DNA from: Symbiodinium natans
Taxonomy: Eukaryota > Sar > Dinophyceae > Suessiales > Symbiodiniaceae
Length of the DNA stretch: 64,000 nucleotides
Reading direction: 5' to 3'
Assembly: GCA_905221605.1 (NCBI GenBank)
Contig: CAJNDS010000147.1
Location: forward strand, 411,167-475,166
Below are positions 1 through 12,105 of the stretch, in pieces; position 1 is the first letter of the stretch, and each line of letters begins with the position of its first letter. The notes under the pieces were generated by a model. The model saw only the letters and a program-made list of their open reading frames with translations. It was not told the origin of the DNA and searched no databases. Both the position numbers and the translations under genes were made by a program.

Positions 1-90
1 TTTCGAACCTTGATATCAACATTAGTATTAACACTACCATGACTTTTAATATAAGAATGAATGTTAATAATCAACAGAAAATAAGATTAA

Positions 91-292
91 AGATTCATTT
101 CTGGCCAGGAATGCATCAACGTAGAGCCAGAGAGCTTATGAAGACACCTGGACTGAGTCATTCCCGACCCGCAATGAATCATCAGACGGCTTCTTAAGCC
201 ACCTGGCAGGGCGGGCTGGAATGAATCAGTCCAGGTGTCTTCATAAGCCCTGTGGCGCTACGTTGGTTCATTCCTGGCCGGAAGTGAATCTT
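91..292. repeat. Foldback inverted repeat, copy 1
   Basis: Arms at about 91-172 and 211-292 are near reverse complements. Both carry GACACCTGGACTGA and the GGCCAGGAATG / CATTCCTGGCC ends, around a loop of about 38 bp. Such a segment could form a long hairpin. Confidence 0.8.
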
Positions 293-479
293 TCGTATTG
301 TGTTTTCTTGTGATCATTAATATTCATTAATACGTTAATAGTACTGGTAGTGTTCATACTGATGTTGATACCAAGCTCGGAAATGAATCAGACACTACAA
401 TTATTGTTTGTATAAGAGTGACCATTAGTTCACATGCATGTCAACATTAAAAGCAAAGATACTATCCATGTTCATGAGT

Positions 480-3400
480 TCGCATTACTGAGACACGCCT
501 GGACTGATTTACTTCCGCTGGTCTTTTTAAGGCGCCTGGACTGGTTCATTTCCGGCCCGAAATGAATCAACGCATGGCTTACACAGACACCTAAATTGAT
601 TCTTCCGGCACGAAGTAAATCAGACTTTGCTTTGAGACGAATGGACTAGTTGGTTCGGGCCCGAAATGACTCACCACGAGAAACTTGCTGATAGACCTGG
701 ATTGACTCATTTCCGAACGGACATGAGTCAATCCAGGACGAATCAACCAAAAGCTTTTCAGACACCTGGACTGATTTGATGCATCTCCCACCTTGGAACC
801 CACACCAGTCTTCTTAGTACTAGTACCATTAGTATAAGAATAAATATGAGTTTTCATCTCGATATTCAAGTCAAAATTAATATTCTTTTGCGAGAGTTCG
901 CACAGGGCTTACTGCGACACCTGGACTGACTCATTTCCAGCCAGGAAAGAATCATCACAGTGCGAACTCAGACACCTGGACTGATTCATTTACGACCAGA
1001 GAAGAATCACTGCGGGGCTTTCTCAGACACATGACGTGCTTCATCTCCGGCCGTGGCCGGACATGAATCAATGCAGGGCGTACTAAACACCTGGCACGGC
1101 TTTTTAAGACACCTGGACTGATTTATTTACGACCTTGATATCAACACCAGTATTAACACTACCATCACAATTAATATAAGAATGCATATTACTTATCGAA
1201 CTAATGCCAATATTCGAGTCAAAGAAAATATCCATGTTCATGAAATCGCACAGAGCTTACTGAGACACCTGGACTAATTCAACTAATTCATTTGACCATA
1301 GCGCCATAGGGCTCATTAAGACACCTGGACTGACTCATTCCTGACCCGCAATGAATCATCGCAGGGCTTCTTAAGCCACTTGGCAGGGCTTATTAAGACA
1401 CCTGGACTGATTCTCTTCGAACCTTGATATCAACAGTAGTATTAACACTACCAGTACTTCTAATATAAGACTGAATGTTCATAATCAAAAGAAAACAAGA
1501 TTGATGATTCATTTCCGTCCAGGAATGAACCAACGTAGTGCCACAGAGCTTATGGAGACACCTGGACTGAGTCATTCCCGGCCCGCAATGAATCATCAGA
1601 CGGCTTCTTAAGCCACCTGGCAGGGCGGGCCGGGAATGAATCAGTCCAGGTGTCTTCATAAGCCCTGTGGCGCTACGTTGGTTCATTCCTGGCCGGAAGT
1701 GAATCTTTCGTATTGTTTTTTCTTGTGATCATTAATATTCATTCATACATTAATAGTAATGGTAGTGTTCATACTGATGTTGATATCAAGCTCGGAAATG
1801 AATCAAACACTACCATTATTATTAGTATAAGAGTGACCATTAGTTCACGTCCATGTCAACATTAACAGCAAAGATACTATCCATGTTCATGAATTCGCAT
1901 GACTGCGACGCCTGGTCTGATTCTCTTCCGGCCCAACCCGAAATCTAGCAACGCTGGTCTTTTTAAGTCCGGCCCGAAATGAATCAACACATGGCTTATA
2001 CAGACACCTAAATTGATTCTTCCGGCCCGAAGTAAATCAGCACTTTGCTTTTGAGACGAATGGACTAGTTGATTCTGGCCCGAAATGACTCACCACAGGA
2101 GGGCTTGCTGACACACCTGGAGTGACTCATTTTCGAACGGACATGAGTCAATCCAGGACGAATCAACACAAAGCTTTTCAGACACCTGGACTGATTCATC
2201 TCGACACCTGGCAGAGCTTTTTCAGACACCTGGACTGATTTGACGCATCTCCCACCTTGGAACCCGCGTCAGTATTATTAGTACTAGTACCATTAATATA
2301 AGAATATATATGAGTTTTCATCTCAATATGCAAGTCGAACTAGTCATGAAAGCTAGCTCCTTGGAGCTTGCGAGAGTTGTCGTTTACAAGAATTCTCTCT
2401 AGTGTTCAGCTGGGTCAAGAAGCGACCCCGACCCTTAAGTGATATGAAAATCAAAGGGATAAAGGGCTGTCCTTAATTGATTTCTGGGGAGGGGGGGCCC
2501 CCTTTTTGGCTCCCCCCCCTTTTCAGGCCCCCCCCCCCTCCCTCTTGCCGCGTTTCTAGCTTTCGTGCCCCCGATCTCAAGTATTGTGAAGCGAGAGTTC
2601 GCGCAGGGCTTACTGCGACACCTGGACCTCAGTTCCAGCCAGGAAAGAATCACCACAGGGCGTATTCGGACACCTGGACTGATTGACCGAAATAGCTCAC
2701 TACAGTACGTGGTCCACGCCTGGCAGGGTTTTGTTTAGACACCCGGACTGATTCACAGCTTAATATATATATATATATATATTTGTATTCTTAATAGTCT
2801 TGCTAGTACTACGCCTACTAATATTAGTATCAATACTAATTCTAGCATTAGTACTAGTTTTAATTATTGAAATGAATTCGCGCATAGCTTATTGAGACAG
2901 CTGCACTGATTCATTTCCGAAAAAGAATGAACCACCACAGAGCTCAATTAAACACCTTGACTGATTATTTTCCGACCCGAAAAAATCACCCGAGGACGTC
3001 TTTGACACTTGGCCGGGCTTATTCAGACACCTGTACTGTTTCATTTCCGGCCTTGATACCAACATCAGTGTTACGAGTACCACGAATGTAAGATTGAATC
3101 TGAATACTCATGTCAAGATTAACATCGAAATTATTCTTCATTCTCATGAATTAGCACAGTGCTTACTGAGATACCTGGACGTGTTCATTTCCGAACAGAA
3201 ATGAATCATCAAAGGGCCTGTGAATGGCACCTGGACTGATTCATGTCCGACCCGAAATGAATCACCACAACTCCTATGTTAAGAAATGGCCGGAAATAAA
3301 TCAATACACGGCTCATTAAAACGCCTAGACTGTTTCGTTTAAATGAAAGAATGAATAAACACTGGGCATCTTAAGGCGCCTGGACTGATTCATGCCCCCG
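480..3400. repeat. Dispersed palindromic short repeats
   Basis: Repeats built on GACACCTGGACTGATTCAT, followed by a palindrome of the form TCATTTCCGGCCCGAAATGA, are strung through the region at irregular spacing and in diverged form. They also occur in 1-480. The stretch 2760-2782 is (TA)n. I see no gene. Confidence 0.75.
1503..1708. repeat. Foldback inverted repeat, copy 2
   Basis: Second copy of the same hairpin. The arms at about 1503-1586 and 1625-1708 differ at only a few positions; the left arm reads ...CCAACGTAGTGCCACAG and the reverse-complemented right arm reads ...CCAACGTAGCGCCACAG. Confidence 0.8.
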
Positions 3401-3639
3401 CCCAGTATTCTCGCGCCCCAGGACTTGCAGTACATAATTTTTCGCATCACCCTATGCACTTGAATACTTCCCAGTCTTATGATTCAAGGCTTACCATCCT
3501 TCCTTCTCTATTATCTGTATTTCATACACAATACATATACCCTACATGTATACATAATCTGGATACTTATTCTCCTCTCTCTTTGCATTTCCACTGGAGG
3601 CAAGCCCTACAAACATAGGCCATGACATGGGCGCAAACC

Positions 3640-4480
3640 TATGAGATTTAAAGTTTAGGGATTTAAGCCTCAAGCCCTATAAGGCTATTAAATTCTAATC
3701 CTATATGTAATGCCTAAAACCTGAACCTTAAACCCTATAAGCCCGTGAAGGTTTTGGAGACAAACCATGGTTTAAACCCTAAGATCTGGGCATGCATTCC
3801 TTCAGCGCCTTTAGGGTTAAAACCATTGAACCATTTAGACCTGATGGAGTTTTAGGCTTCTGACCCGGAAGGGTTTAGGGTTAAGGTTTAAATGCCTAAA
3901 CCTTAAACCCTTAAGGTTTAAACTCAATGGGTTTAGGCTCTATGGGTTTAAGTTTAAGTTTAAAGGTTAAGGGTTTAGGTTTAATTGGCGGCTTAGAACT
4001 AGATGCCTGCTTCGTAAACATTAAACCTTTCAACCTCATGCAACCCTATAGATTTTGGAGGTTAAGGGTTTAGCTTAATTGCTTAACCATATAGAGTTTC
4101 GATTCTTCTCTTTAAAACCTTAAAGCCTTAACCCATAGGCTTTTAGAGAATACGCCATAAATAAAACAGGGAGCGCAGCGGAGCGGAGGGTAGGGAGGGA
4201 GGGGGACGGTGCTTGCGAATTGTCTTTTGAGAGCATAAATCCTTCCAAAATCTTAGGGGGACGGTGCTTGCGATTTGTCTTTTGGGAGCAACACCGTAAA
4301 CGTTTAACAATAAGCACTAAACCCTAAAAACTAAACCCTAAAGCCTACACACTAAACCCTAAAGCCTAAACCCTAAACAACAAATCCTGAACCCTGAACA
4401 CTAAACCTTAAGCCCCAAACCAAAAACCCGTTTGGACTCTTGATTAGTTTATAAGGCTTAGGGTTCAGGGTTTAGGTTCT
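3640..4480. repeat. Degenerate telomere-like sequence, both orientations
   Basis: Many imperfect CCTAAACC / GGTTTAGG motifs run in both orientations, with the clearest at 4317-4410. Spacing is irregular and there is no clean array. No gene is seen in 3400-4740. Confidence 0.6.
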
Positions 4481-4755
4481 GTAGAGGTTTATTCGAGAAG
4501 ACATGCTACAATATATGAAATTTGCTTCGTTTCTCACCAAAAAGGTCGATAGCACGTCTTTTACTTCCATTTGGACAGATGTTCAAGGCAATTTCGTCAG
4601 ATAGTCCAAGGCCATTTAGTCAAATAGGATGATTCAAGGATCTATGAAGGATAGAGCCTATTTGCGAAATAAACTTACATAGTGTGTTTTCGGAGAATAG
4701 AATAATAGTCAGGAAATAGTCTAACCTTGCCTTGGAGGTTTTCTGAGAAAATACC

Positions 4756-5225
4756 ATGTGCAAAATCTGCCTGGATCCACGCAGGGCTGTTTTCTTACAA
4801 AAAACGTGGCGCGTAGATCCAGGCAGATTTTGTCCGTCGTTTGTTTTGAGAAAACACCAGGGACAAAATCTGTTGCAAAAACACCATGGACGAAATCTGC
4901 CTGGATCTGCGCGGCGCTGTTTCCCAAATTATGGGAGCTCAGTTTTCCAAAAGACTTACGGGGACACTGCTTGCGATTTGTCATTTTGGGAGCTCAGTTT
5001 TCCACAACAACGTAAGGGGGACCCTGCTTGCGATTTGTCATTTTGGGAACTCAGTTTTCGGGACACTGCTTGCGATTTATTATTTTGGGAGCTCAGTTTT
5101 TCAAAAAAAATAAGGGGACACTGCTTGCAATTTGTCATTTGGGAGCTTGATTTCAAAAAAAACTTAAGACTTAAGGGGACACTACTTGCGATTTGTCATT
5201 TTGGGAGCTCAGTCCTTGAAGACCC
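4756..5225. repeat. Minisatellite, GGGACACTGCTTGCGATTTG units
   Basis: Units beginning GGACACTGCTTGCGATTTG and ending GGGAGCTCAGTTTTC repeat at about 4961, 5017, 5061, 5114 and 5177. They are preceded by an inverted repeat (CTGCCTGGATCCACG at 4769, reverse complement near 4815). Overlapping ORFs in several frames follow the repeat and are not credible genes. Confidence 0.8.
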
Positions 5226-5362
5226 CGAAGGCCCTGTCTAAATCCCCCGGTTATCCTGGAAGGAAACAGTCAAGGCCTGTAGATCTGCAGCCTTAAACTT
5301 CGAGCTCCCCGCCCCCTTTAGCCAGTCTAAAACCCCCGCCCCCCCAGAAGCAAACAACTTAA

Positions 5363-5815
5363 GGCTTAAGGGGACACTACCTGCGATTTGTCATTTTAGG
5401 AGCTTAGTTAAAAAAAAAACTTGAAAGGACACTGCTTGCGATTTGTCATTCTGAGAGCTTAGTTTTCAGAAACTTAAGGGGACACTGCGCCAATTCTCAG
5501 AAAACATAGAGAAAAAGGGGACACTACCTGCGATTTGTCATTTTAGGAGCTTAGTTTAAAAAAAAAACTTGAAAGGACACTGCTTGCGATTTGTCATTCT
5601 GAGAGCTTAGTTTTCAGAAAACTTAAGGGGACACTGCGCCAATTCTCAGAAAACATAGAGAAAAAGGGGACACTACCTGCGATTTGTCATTTTAGGAGCT
5701 TAGTTAAAAAAAAAACTTGAAAGAACACTGCGTGCGATTTGTCATTCTGAGAGCTTAGTTTTCAGAAAACTTAAAAAGACACTGCGCCAATTCCCAGAAA
5801 ACATATAGAAAAATA
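5363..5815. repeat. Three tandem copies of a ~150-bp higher-order unit
   Basis: The motif order GGGGACACTACCTGCG, an A8-A10 tract, AGGACACTGCTTGCG, ACACTGCGCCAATTC, AAACATAGAGAAA repeats three times, starting near 5367, 5517 and 5667. It derives from the neighbouring minisatellite. Confidence 0.85.
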
Positions 5816-5819
5816 TATT

Positions 5820-6960
5820 TGATTAATTTCATTAATTTAATCGGTCGATAATACAACTAATTAAATAAACTAAATTAATTAAATTAATTAAACTAATTAA
5901 ATTAATTAAATTAATTAAATTAATTAAATTAATTAAATTAATTAAATTAATTAAATTAATTAAAATAATGAAATTAATTAAATTAATTAAATTAATTAAA
6001 TTAATTNNNNNNNNNNNNNNNNNNNNNNNNNNNNNNNNNNNNNNNNNNNNNNNNNNNNNNNNNNNNNNNNNNNNNNNNNNNNNNNNNNNNNNNNNNNNNN
6101 NNNNNNTTTAACTAAATTAATTAAATTAATTAAATTAATCAAATTAATTGAATTATTTTTTGAGGTGTTTCCTGAGGATCAAATAAAGAATCTATCCGAC
6201 AATTAAATTAATTAAATTAATTAAATTATTTTTTCAATTTCTTCGAATTCAATTAATTTAATTAATTTAATTGGTCTGGAATTGAAGGGGTCACTCCTCA
6301 GGAAACACCTCGAAAAATAATTCAATTAATTTAATTAATTTAGTTAATTTAATTAATTTAATTAGTTTAATTGTAGGTGAATTAAATTAATTAAATTAAT
6401 TAAATTAATTAAATTAATTAAATTAATTAAATTAATTTTTTAATTTCTTCGAATTCAATTAATTTAATTAATGTAATTGTAGGTGAATTAAATTAATTAA
6501 ATTAATTAAATTATTTTTTCAATTTCTTCGAATTCAATTAATTTAATTAATTTAATTGTAGGTTAATTAAATTAATTAAATTAATTACCTTACTTTTAAA
6601 TTAATTAAATTAATTAAATTAATTAAATTAATTGAATTATTTTTTGAGGTGTTTCCTGAGGATCAAATAAAGAATCTACCCGACAATTAGAATCTAATTA
6701 AATTAATTAAATACTTAAATTAATTAAATTAATTACATTATTTTTTCAATTTCTTCGAATTCAATTAATTTAATTAATTTAATTGTAGGTCAATTAAATT
6801 AATTAAATTAATTAAATTATTTTCTTAATTTCTTCGAATTCAATTAATTTAATTAATTTAATTGGTCAATCAGTTCAATTAATTAAATTAATTAAATTAT
6901 TTTCTCAATTTTTTCACATTCAGTATTCTTTATTGAATTTATTTAATTTAATTATTTAAA
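5820..6960. repeat. AT-rich 9-mer array (AATTAAATT)n
   Basis: Almost pure repeats of TTAATTAAA in both orientations. A motif GAGGTGTTTCCTGAGGATCA recurs at about 6162 and 6645, and inverted near 6292. The array is interrupted by the scaffold gap, so its true length is unknown. Confidence 0.9.
6007..6106. other. Assembly gap (100 N)
   Basis: Exactly 100 N inside the AT-rich array, the usual placeholder for a gap of unknown size. Confidence 0.99.
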
Positions 6961-7019
6961 TTAATTTAATTATTATTCATAGTACTAACAACAGCCACGA
7001 CGCAAAATAGACCCTAAAG

Positions 7020-7033
7020 GTCCCTCTCTCATA

Positions 7034-7064
<31 letters not shown>

Positions 7065-7110
7065 TTATATTTATATTTATATTTATATTTATTTATTTAT
7101 TATTTTTTTT
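7020..7110. repeat. Microsatellites (TA)n, (TTTATA)n, T/G runs
   Basis: (AT)n at 7030-7052, then ATTTAT repeats, then T and G homopolymers. Confidence 0.9.
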
Positions 7111-7221
7111 TTGGGGGGGGGGTGATTCTAGCATAGTTATAAAAGGAGCCATAAGGGAATACTACTAGTAATTGTTCGGACCCTAAACCCTTGGCCTGCA
7201 GTGCGCACGTGTGACCCGAAG

Positions 7222-10200
7222 GCAAGGTCGTCAACGACCTGCTCGGCTTGGAGGTAATCATCCAGCAGCTCACCTAAACCCTAATCCCTAAACCCTAGAC
7301 CCTAACCCCAAACCCTAAACTGAAACCCTGCCTTAAGAACCCCAAACCTACTTTTCGGTAGGTGATCTAAGAATCCTAGAAGGGGAATCATAATCAGAAC
7401 CTCCAAAAAAGTAGGCTTTGGGTTCTTCAGGTATACAACAGAACCTCCAAAACGGAGAGAAGAAGTGCCTGTGCAAAATTTACCAAGGCCGCGCCACCCT
7501 GAGTCAGACACCGCGCCGCAGAAAACGATGAAGGTGGGCTGCGGTGGGCTTGGGATTTCTTTGAAAAGGGACTGTTTGAGTTTTGGGTTGCTGCTCTGTG
7601 TTGAAGTTGCACTGCGGCTTGCAACACGAGATCCTGCAAGAATTACCCCCCCAACCCCCCCCCCACCCTCATGTTCCCCCTGGCCCAAGTATCCCTTGGT
7701 TCAACCGTATTTGCTGCTTGTTTTGGGTTGGAGGGAGGGAGGAGGAAGTCTGAGTGGCAGGACCTGTGCTAAGCCCCAAAAACCCGCAAACAACTGAAAC
7801 TTCTCCACTCCAAAACACTCAACCCTACCCGAGGGCTCCAATGTAATTCCTTTGGGGTTAGTTACAGGGTCTGGTATACTATCCCCCAAAAAGGTACTAC
7901 ATAGGAGCCTTTGGGTAAACCCTGAGCCTTTAAGTAGCGGGCTGGCGGGTGAGCACCTGCTGTGCTTGCGCCATGAGTCCCTGCAACTGTAACTTGCAAC
8001 ACTTGCTTTGTCTTGCGAGAGATGCACATGTTGGATAGATGTGGTGTGCCCTTATAAGCCCTAAACCTAGACCCTAAGCACGTCCATCGTGAAATCTGGT
8101 GCGTCCTTATATACACCCTAAACCCCAAACCCCAAACCCCAAACCCCAAACCCCAAACCCTAAACCCTAAACCCTAAACCCTAAACCCTAAACCCTAAAC
8201 CCTGAGCTGCCCGACCAGGGTGAAGCCAGCTGCTTTGCGGCGGCTGCTGGCATCCTACGGTTCGTCTCAAGCCCTTGGGGACCACATGAGAACCCTTGTA
8301 GTTGGGGGCCCAAAAGCCTGTAACACAACGCAGGGTTTAGGGTTCAGGGTTTAGGGTTTAGGGTTTAGGGTTTAGGGTTTAGGGTTTAGGGTTTAGGGTA
8401 ATACGACATAGTCACTGCTATAGGGCATATGGACCCGACAGCCTCAAGGTTCACTGAGTCCCCTGCCTCACAGACGGCTTCGGAGTTGTCGGGGGTTCCC
8501 GCCTAAACTCCCGAAGTCCCATTCCCACTTACTACTATTTGCTCAAGACCCCCCAAAAAGTAAAAGAGAATAATCCCCAGACTACCCGTATAAGGAAGAG
8601 TGTTTTTTTTGGGGGGGGGCTCTTAGGCAATTCGTAGCTTAAATGAATCCTTGCCCCCATGCCCCTGAGATTATAAAGCTGTTCCTACTAAGTCGTACAG
8701 ACAACTCGGAAGGAATATTCGGATATAAGCGTGCCGGACTATATATCGGATCCCAAAAAAGGGACCCCAAAACCCTAAACCCTAAGCCCGAAAAGCAGGC
8801 GTTGATTTGAACAGAGCGCGGCCTTGCCAGCCGAACTTAGGTTAGCATCTTTTGAGTATTTCTGGCTTTGAAAAGCAAAAGGGAGGGCGCCCATGTAGGA
8901 TCCCCCTAAACCCTAAACCCTAGACCCTAAACCCTAAACCCTAACCCTAAACCCTAAACCCTAAACACTAAACCCTAAACCCTAAACCCTAAACCCGACC
9001 TCATTGAAGCTCCACAAGCCGAGATGTCGAGAATGGCTGGACCGTGGCCCCGAAGAGCTTCAAGAACTACGTCTCCAAGCCCAAGAAGTCTGGATACCAG
9101 GCACCCTCGGGCTTGGGGTTTAGGGTTTAGGGTTTAGGGTTTAGGGTTCAGGGTTCAGGGTTTAGGGTTTAGGGTTTAGGGTTTAGGGTTTAGGGTTCAG
9201 GGTTTAGGGTTCAGGGTTCAGGGTTCAGGGTTTAGGGTTTAGGGTTTAGGGTTTAGGATTCATGGTTCAGGGTCTCGGGTCTAGGGTTTGGGTTCTGGTG
9301 TCCGGGATTTGGCGAGACGGGTTGAGCGTTCAACCCGTGCTTTTCTTTGGGCGAGTTTTCTTTTTGTTCGGTGGCCATACCCGAAACATGGGACCCGAAA
9401 TTTGTTTCGGGTTTAGGGTTTAGGGTTTAAAGTTTAGGGTTTAGGGTTTCGTGAAGCTTCTACTCCCAACAGTTTTCAGGGGTCCGGTGGAAGGTGTCCT
9501 CGTACTTGCGGTCCATGGGAAGCCTTTCGCATTTTCCTGGCATGTACAGGGTCCTGCACCAAACTGAAGTTCGACTTGGGGACTACATGAACCCCAAAAC
9601 GGTGTGTGGTCCATACTTGGAGGTTCATGGTACTGACTAACCAATGATAACTGTACTTATAACCCTACTTGTAATGCCCCTAAAGGGCCGGTTATCCCAT
9701 CTATAAGTAGGCTTATGAGCCCAGTTATAAGTGGTTATTAAGTCCCATGAACCTTCAAGTAGGGATTTCTAATAGCATATGTAGGCTAGATGGCGCCCAA
9801 TTACAAGGTTCACTTGGCCCCCAAGGTTGGGTACGTCGTGAGTCTTAGAAGCTCTGGGCCCGAGAAAGCCTCAAGGACCTGGGATGCCAATTCGTCGGGG
9901 GAGGTCCCTTCTTTGAGATCTTCTGAAGTGGGATACTACAGCAACGGTTTAGGGTTTAGGGTTTAGGGTTTAGGGTTTGTGGGGTTTACAGGGTTTATAG
10001 GGTTTGTAGGTTTATAGGGATTATTTAGGGTTTCTATAGGGTGTCTTTAGGGTTTAGGGTTGAGGCCCCACCTCTAATTTTGAGGATCCAACCCCTAAAC
10101 CAGGGTTTATAGGGATTATATAGGGTTTCTATAGGGTTTAGGGTTTAATTAGGCACAACCCCTATTTTTAGGATCCAACCCCTAAACCCAAGCTCCTTTC

Positions 10201-10257
10201 TGGCAAGGCCATCCATTTGACGTTGGCGGGGCGCCTCAGAGAAGCGTCGCGGGACCA
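7222..10257 (+). CDS. RelA/SpoT-homologue (p)ppGpp synthetase, four exons seen, partial
   Basis: RelA/SpoT enzymes transfer pyrophosphate from ATP to GDP/GTP; in algae they usually act in the plastid. Exon A (about 7222-7263) reads KVVNDLLGLEVIIQQL, like the family's DLLGxRVIV strand. Exon B (about 8219-8270) gives GEASCFAAAAGILRFV. Exon C (about 9018-9100) gives WTVAPKSFKNYVSKPKKSG, the signature FKDYIAxPKxNGYQS region. Exon D (10208-10257) gives AIHLTLAGRLREASRDQ. Joining C to D reads SGYQ|AIHLT in phase with a GC donor at 9101 and AAG|G at 10207. B and C join through a shared CAAGCC (8268-8273 and 9015-9020), restoring the frame. Intervening sequence is introners plus telomere-like arrays. 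HD domain, N-terminus and C-terminal regulatory parts are not seen; a 5' part may lie before the window or in the gap. Confidence 0.8.
7331..7430. mobile_element. Introner family F copy
   Basis: Inverted termini CCTTAAGAACCCCAAACCTA and TAGGCTTTGGGTTCTTCAG, about 100 bp. Other copies lie at 11272, 28145, 32145, 39484, 42406 and 52120. The right end abuts CAG|GTATAC. It lies in the first visible intron of the RelA/SpoT gene. Confidence 0.75.
7826..7916. mobile_element. Introner family E copy
   Basis: Termini ACCCGAGGGCTCCAATGTA and TACATAGGAGCCTTTGGGT are inverted repeats around a TATACTA core. The family is shared with 31210, 31731, 36451 and 41880. Confidence 0.75.
8115..8400. repeat. Telomere-like arrays flanking RelA/SpoT exon B
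   Basis: (CCCCAAA)n then (CCCTAAA)n at 8115-8203, and (TTTAGGG)n at 8331-8399. The exon sits between them, so both lie in introns. Confidence 0.9.
8531..8641. mobile_element. Introner family G copy
   Basis: Left end CTATTTGCTCAAGACCCCCC and right end GGGGGCTCTTAGGCAATTCG form diverged inverted termini of the CTATTTGCTTAAGAACC family. It is intronic in the RelA/SpoT gene. Confidence 0.65.
8899..9290. repeat. Telomere-like arrays flanking RelA/SpoT exon C
   Basis: (CCCTAAA)n at 8905-8997 precedes exon C, and (TTTAGGG)n mixed with (TTCAGGG)n at 9114-9282 follows it. Orientation flips across the 100-bp exon. Confidence 0.9.
9574..9826. mobile_element. Introner family A copy carrying a nested family B copy
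   Basis: Outer termini CTTGGGGACTACATGAACCCC and GGTTCACTTGGCCCCCAAGG. Inside at 9615-9760 lies a second element with its own inverted termini, ACTTGGAGGTTCATGG and CCATGAACCTTCAAGT. It lies in the intron between RelA/SpoT exons C and D. Confidence 0.8.
9615..9760. mobile_element. Introner family B copy (nested)
   Basis: Termini ACTTGGAGGTTCATGGTAC / CCCATGAACCTTCAAGT with a TACTTATAA-rich interior. Relatives lie at 12943, 51449 and 51982. Confidence 0.75.
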
Positions 10258-12100
10258 GGGTGTAGGGTTTAGGGTTGAGGGCTGAGTCAGCCCTCAACCC
10301 TGGCTGAGGGTTTAGGGTTTAGGGTTTAGGTTTTAGGGTTTGGGCTTGAATTCGAGTTTCGGTGTCAGTCAAGGGCTTGAGGCTCGTACCCCTAAGCATG
10401 TACCCCTAAAGGTTCCCCTTGAGATACTCTTAATCTGGCCCTTATACTACCTTAAGAATCCTTAGCAAGGGTCCCCAAAACCCAAGGGTACAACCTTAAG
10501 GGTCCAAGGTAAAACCCTGGAGTCAGGGGTTGGTCGCTTTGAGGGTTTGGGGATGTGTGCTTACAGTTTCAGGGGAGGCTTGGGGTGGGGTTTGAGGTTT
10601 AGGGTTTGGGGTTTAGGGTTTAGGGTTTAGGGTTTAGGGTTTGGAGAAAATGGCTAATTTTAGCCGAGCTCGGAGTACCCGAACTGCGCTAGGTTTGCAG
10701 AGGGACAACCCTAGGCCCGTGCCCGTGGCACCACCCGGAAAGGGTCTTAGACTTTTCTGGTTCAGGGTTTTGGGTTTTTCTGGATTGGGGTTGACAAGGA
10801 CCCTAAACCCTCAACCTATCATTTTAAGCCCTGGGGCTCAGGGGCACAACTTGTAACCTCCGTGGTTGTCACCCTCTCACCTGTTCAACCCATCCTCCAG
10901 GTCCAGCCATTCAGGGTTGATAGGGTCGATAGGGTTGAGGGTTTATAGAGTTTACAGGGTTTGGGGTTTAGGGTAAAGACAGGGTTTAGGGTTCAGGGTT
11001 TGGGGTTTGGGGTTGATGGTGACAGGAAAAGCCCACAAACTCGCAGCTTCTGCCAGAGGTCACGGACTTCTACGCCTCCGCGCTCGGGGGAGGCGCAGCC
11101 TCCTAGCGCTTAGGGTTTAAGGCCAAAGTTTAGGGTTAAGAGGTGTCTGCCTTCTGAGGTTCTTTGAGTTCTCCACCCCCAAAAAATCTGCTAGGATTTG
11201 GGCTCTGGTGCGGGGCCTTTTTGCGTTTGAAGACTGATAGGGCCATAGGGGTTTAGGGACTGCCTGAAGAACCCAAAAAGAATTTTGCTGTCTATCTAAG
11301 AATCCTAGAAGGGGTATTATAATCAGAGCCTACAAAAATAAAAGTAGGTTTTGGGTTCTTAGGTGGGGTTGAGGGCTTTGGTGGTTTCCAGGAATTGGGT
11401 TTAAGGGGGGATTAGGTCTTGCAGGTTTGCCCCAAACCCTAAAACTCCGGCTCAAGCACGGTGATTCTCCTTTCTAGCAAGATTCTACCAGTCAAGGGAC
11501 TGGACGGGCCGAGTCACCCAATAACCTAGAATTAGGGACCTTCTTTCCCTCGAAATAAACCTTTCAGATAGGGTACCTGTTTCGTCCCGTGCCAGCCTCC
11601 CAACAGTCCTAGGACTCCTAAACCTTGGACCCTACAACCTGTCCCCCTAGACCCTAATCCCTAAGCCCTGAACCCTAAACCCTAAACCGTGAAACCCTCA
11701 ACCAAACCCTAAACCCTAAACCCTAGCCGCGCAGGGCTGGCCAGCCAGCGGATGCAGCGGGCCCCATGCCAACTGGTCCCTTTGACAGCCCAAGGGTTTC
11801 GGGTTTAGGGTTTCGGGTTTAGGGTTTGCTGTATAGGGGTTATAGCAATAGCATACTATAGTATACTATAGCACCAATAAAAGTCCGCAGGGGTTATAGT
11901 ATACTACACCAATAAAAGTACGGAGCAATCAGGCACTATAGCTTGAGGTGTTTACAACAATGCAGGTGCTTTGGATAGTTTCATGATCTACAACGGGCCC
12001 GTAAAAAGGGACCCCTTACATACCTCTTATATACCTTATAGAACCCAAGGGCCCATACTTCAGAACCCGTTGAAGAAGGTAAGGGATAATCACAGTCCCC
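10258..12100. other. Intron/intergenic stretch, no exon assigned
   Basis: Holds short telomere-like arrays (10311-10350, 10597-10643, 11690-11727), an introner family F copy (11272-11362) and fragments such as 11041-11105 with weak coding character. The RelA/SpoT gene probably continues through here, but I cannot place further exons with confidence. Confidence 0.6.
11272..11362. mobile_element. Introner family F copy
   Basis: TGCCTGAAGAACCCAAAAAG on the left and AAGTAGGTTTTGGGTTCTTAG on the right, around the family core CTAAGAATCCTAGAAGGGG also seen at 7331. Confidence 0.7.
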
Positions 12101-12105
12101 CCCTG

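Larger units (their letters stand above)
1..2340. repeat. Large direct duplication (about 1.42 kb period)
   Basis: The stretch from position 4 to about 900 recurs from about 1420 to 2330 with scattered substitutions and small indels. Landmarks occur in the same order in both copies: TTCGAACCTTGATATCAACA, the internal inverted repeat, and AAAGATACTATCCATGTTCATG. No gene is recognisable; the ORFs here are short and follow the repeats. Confidence 0.85.

Noticed and set aside
4721-5241. Overlapping ORFs of 65-161 codons
   Set aside because: Repeat-driven, with several frames open at once.
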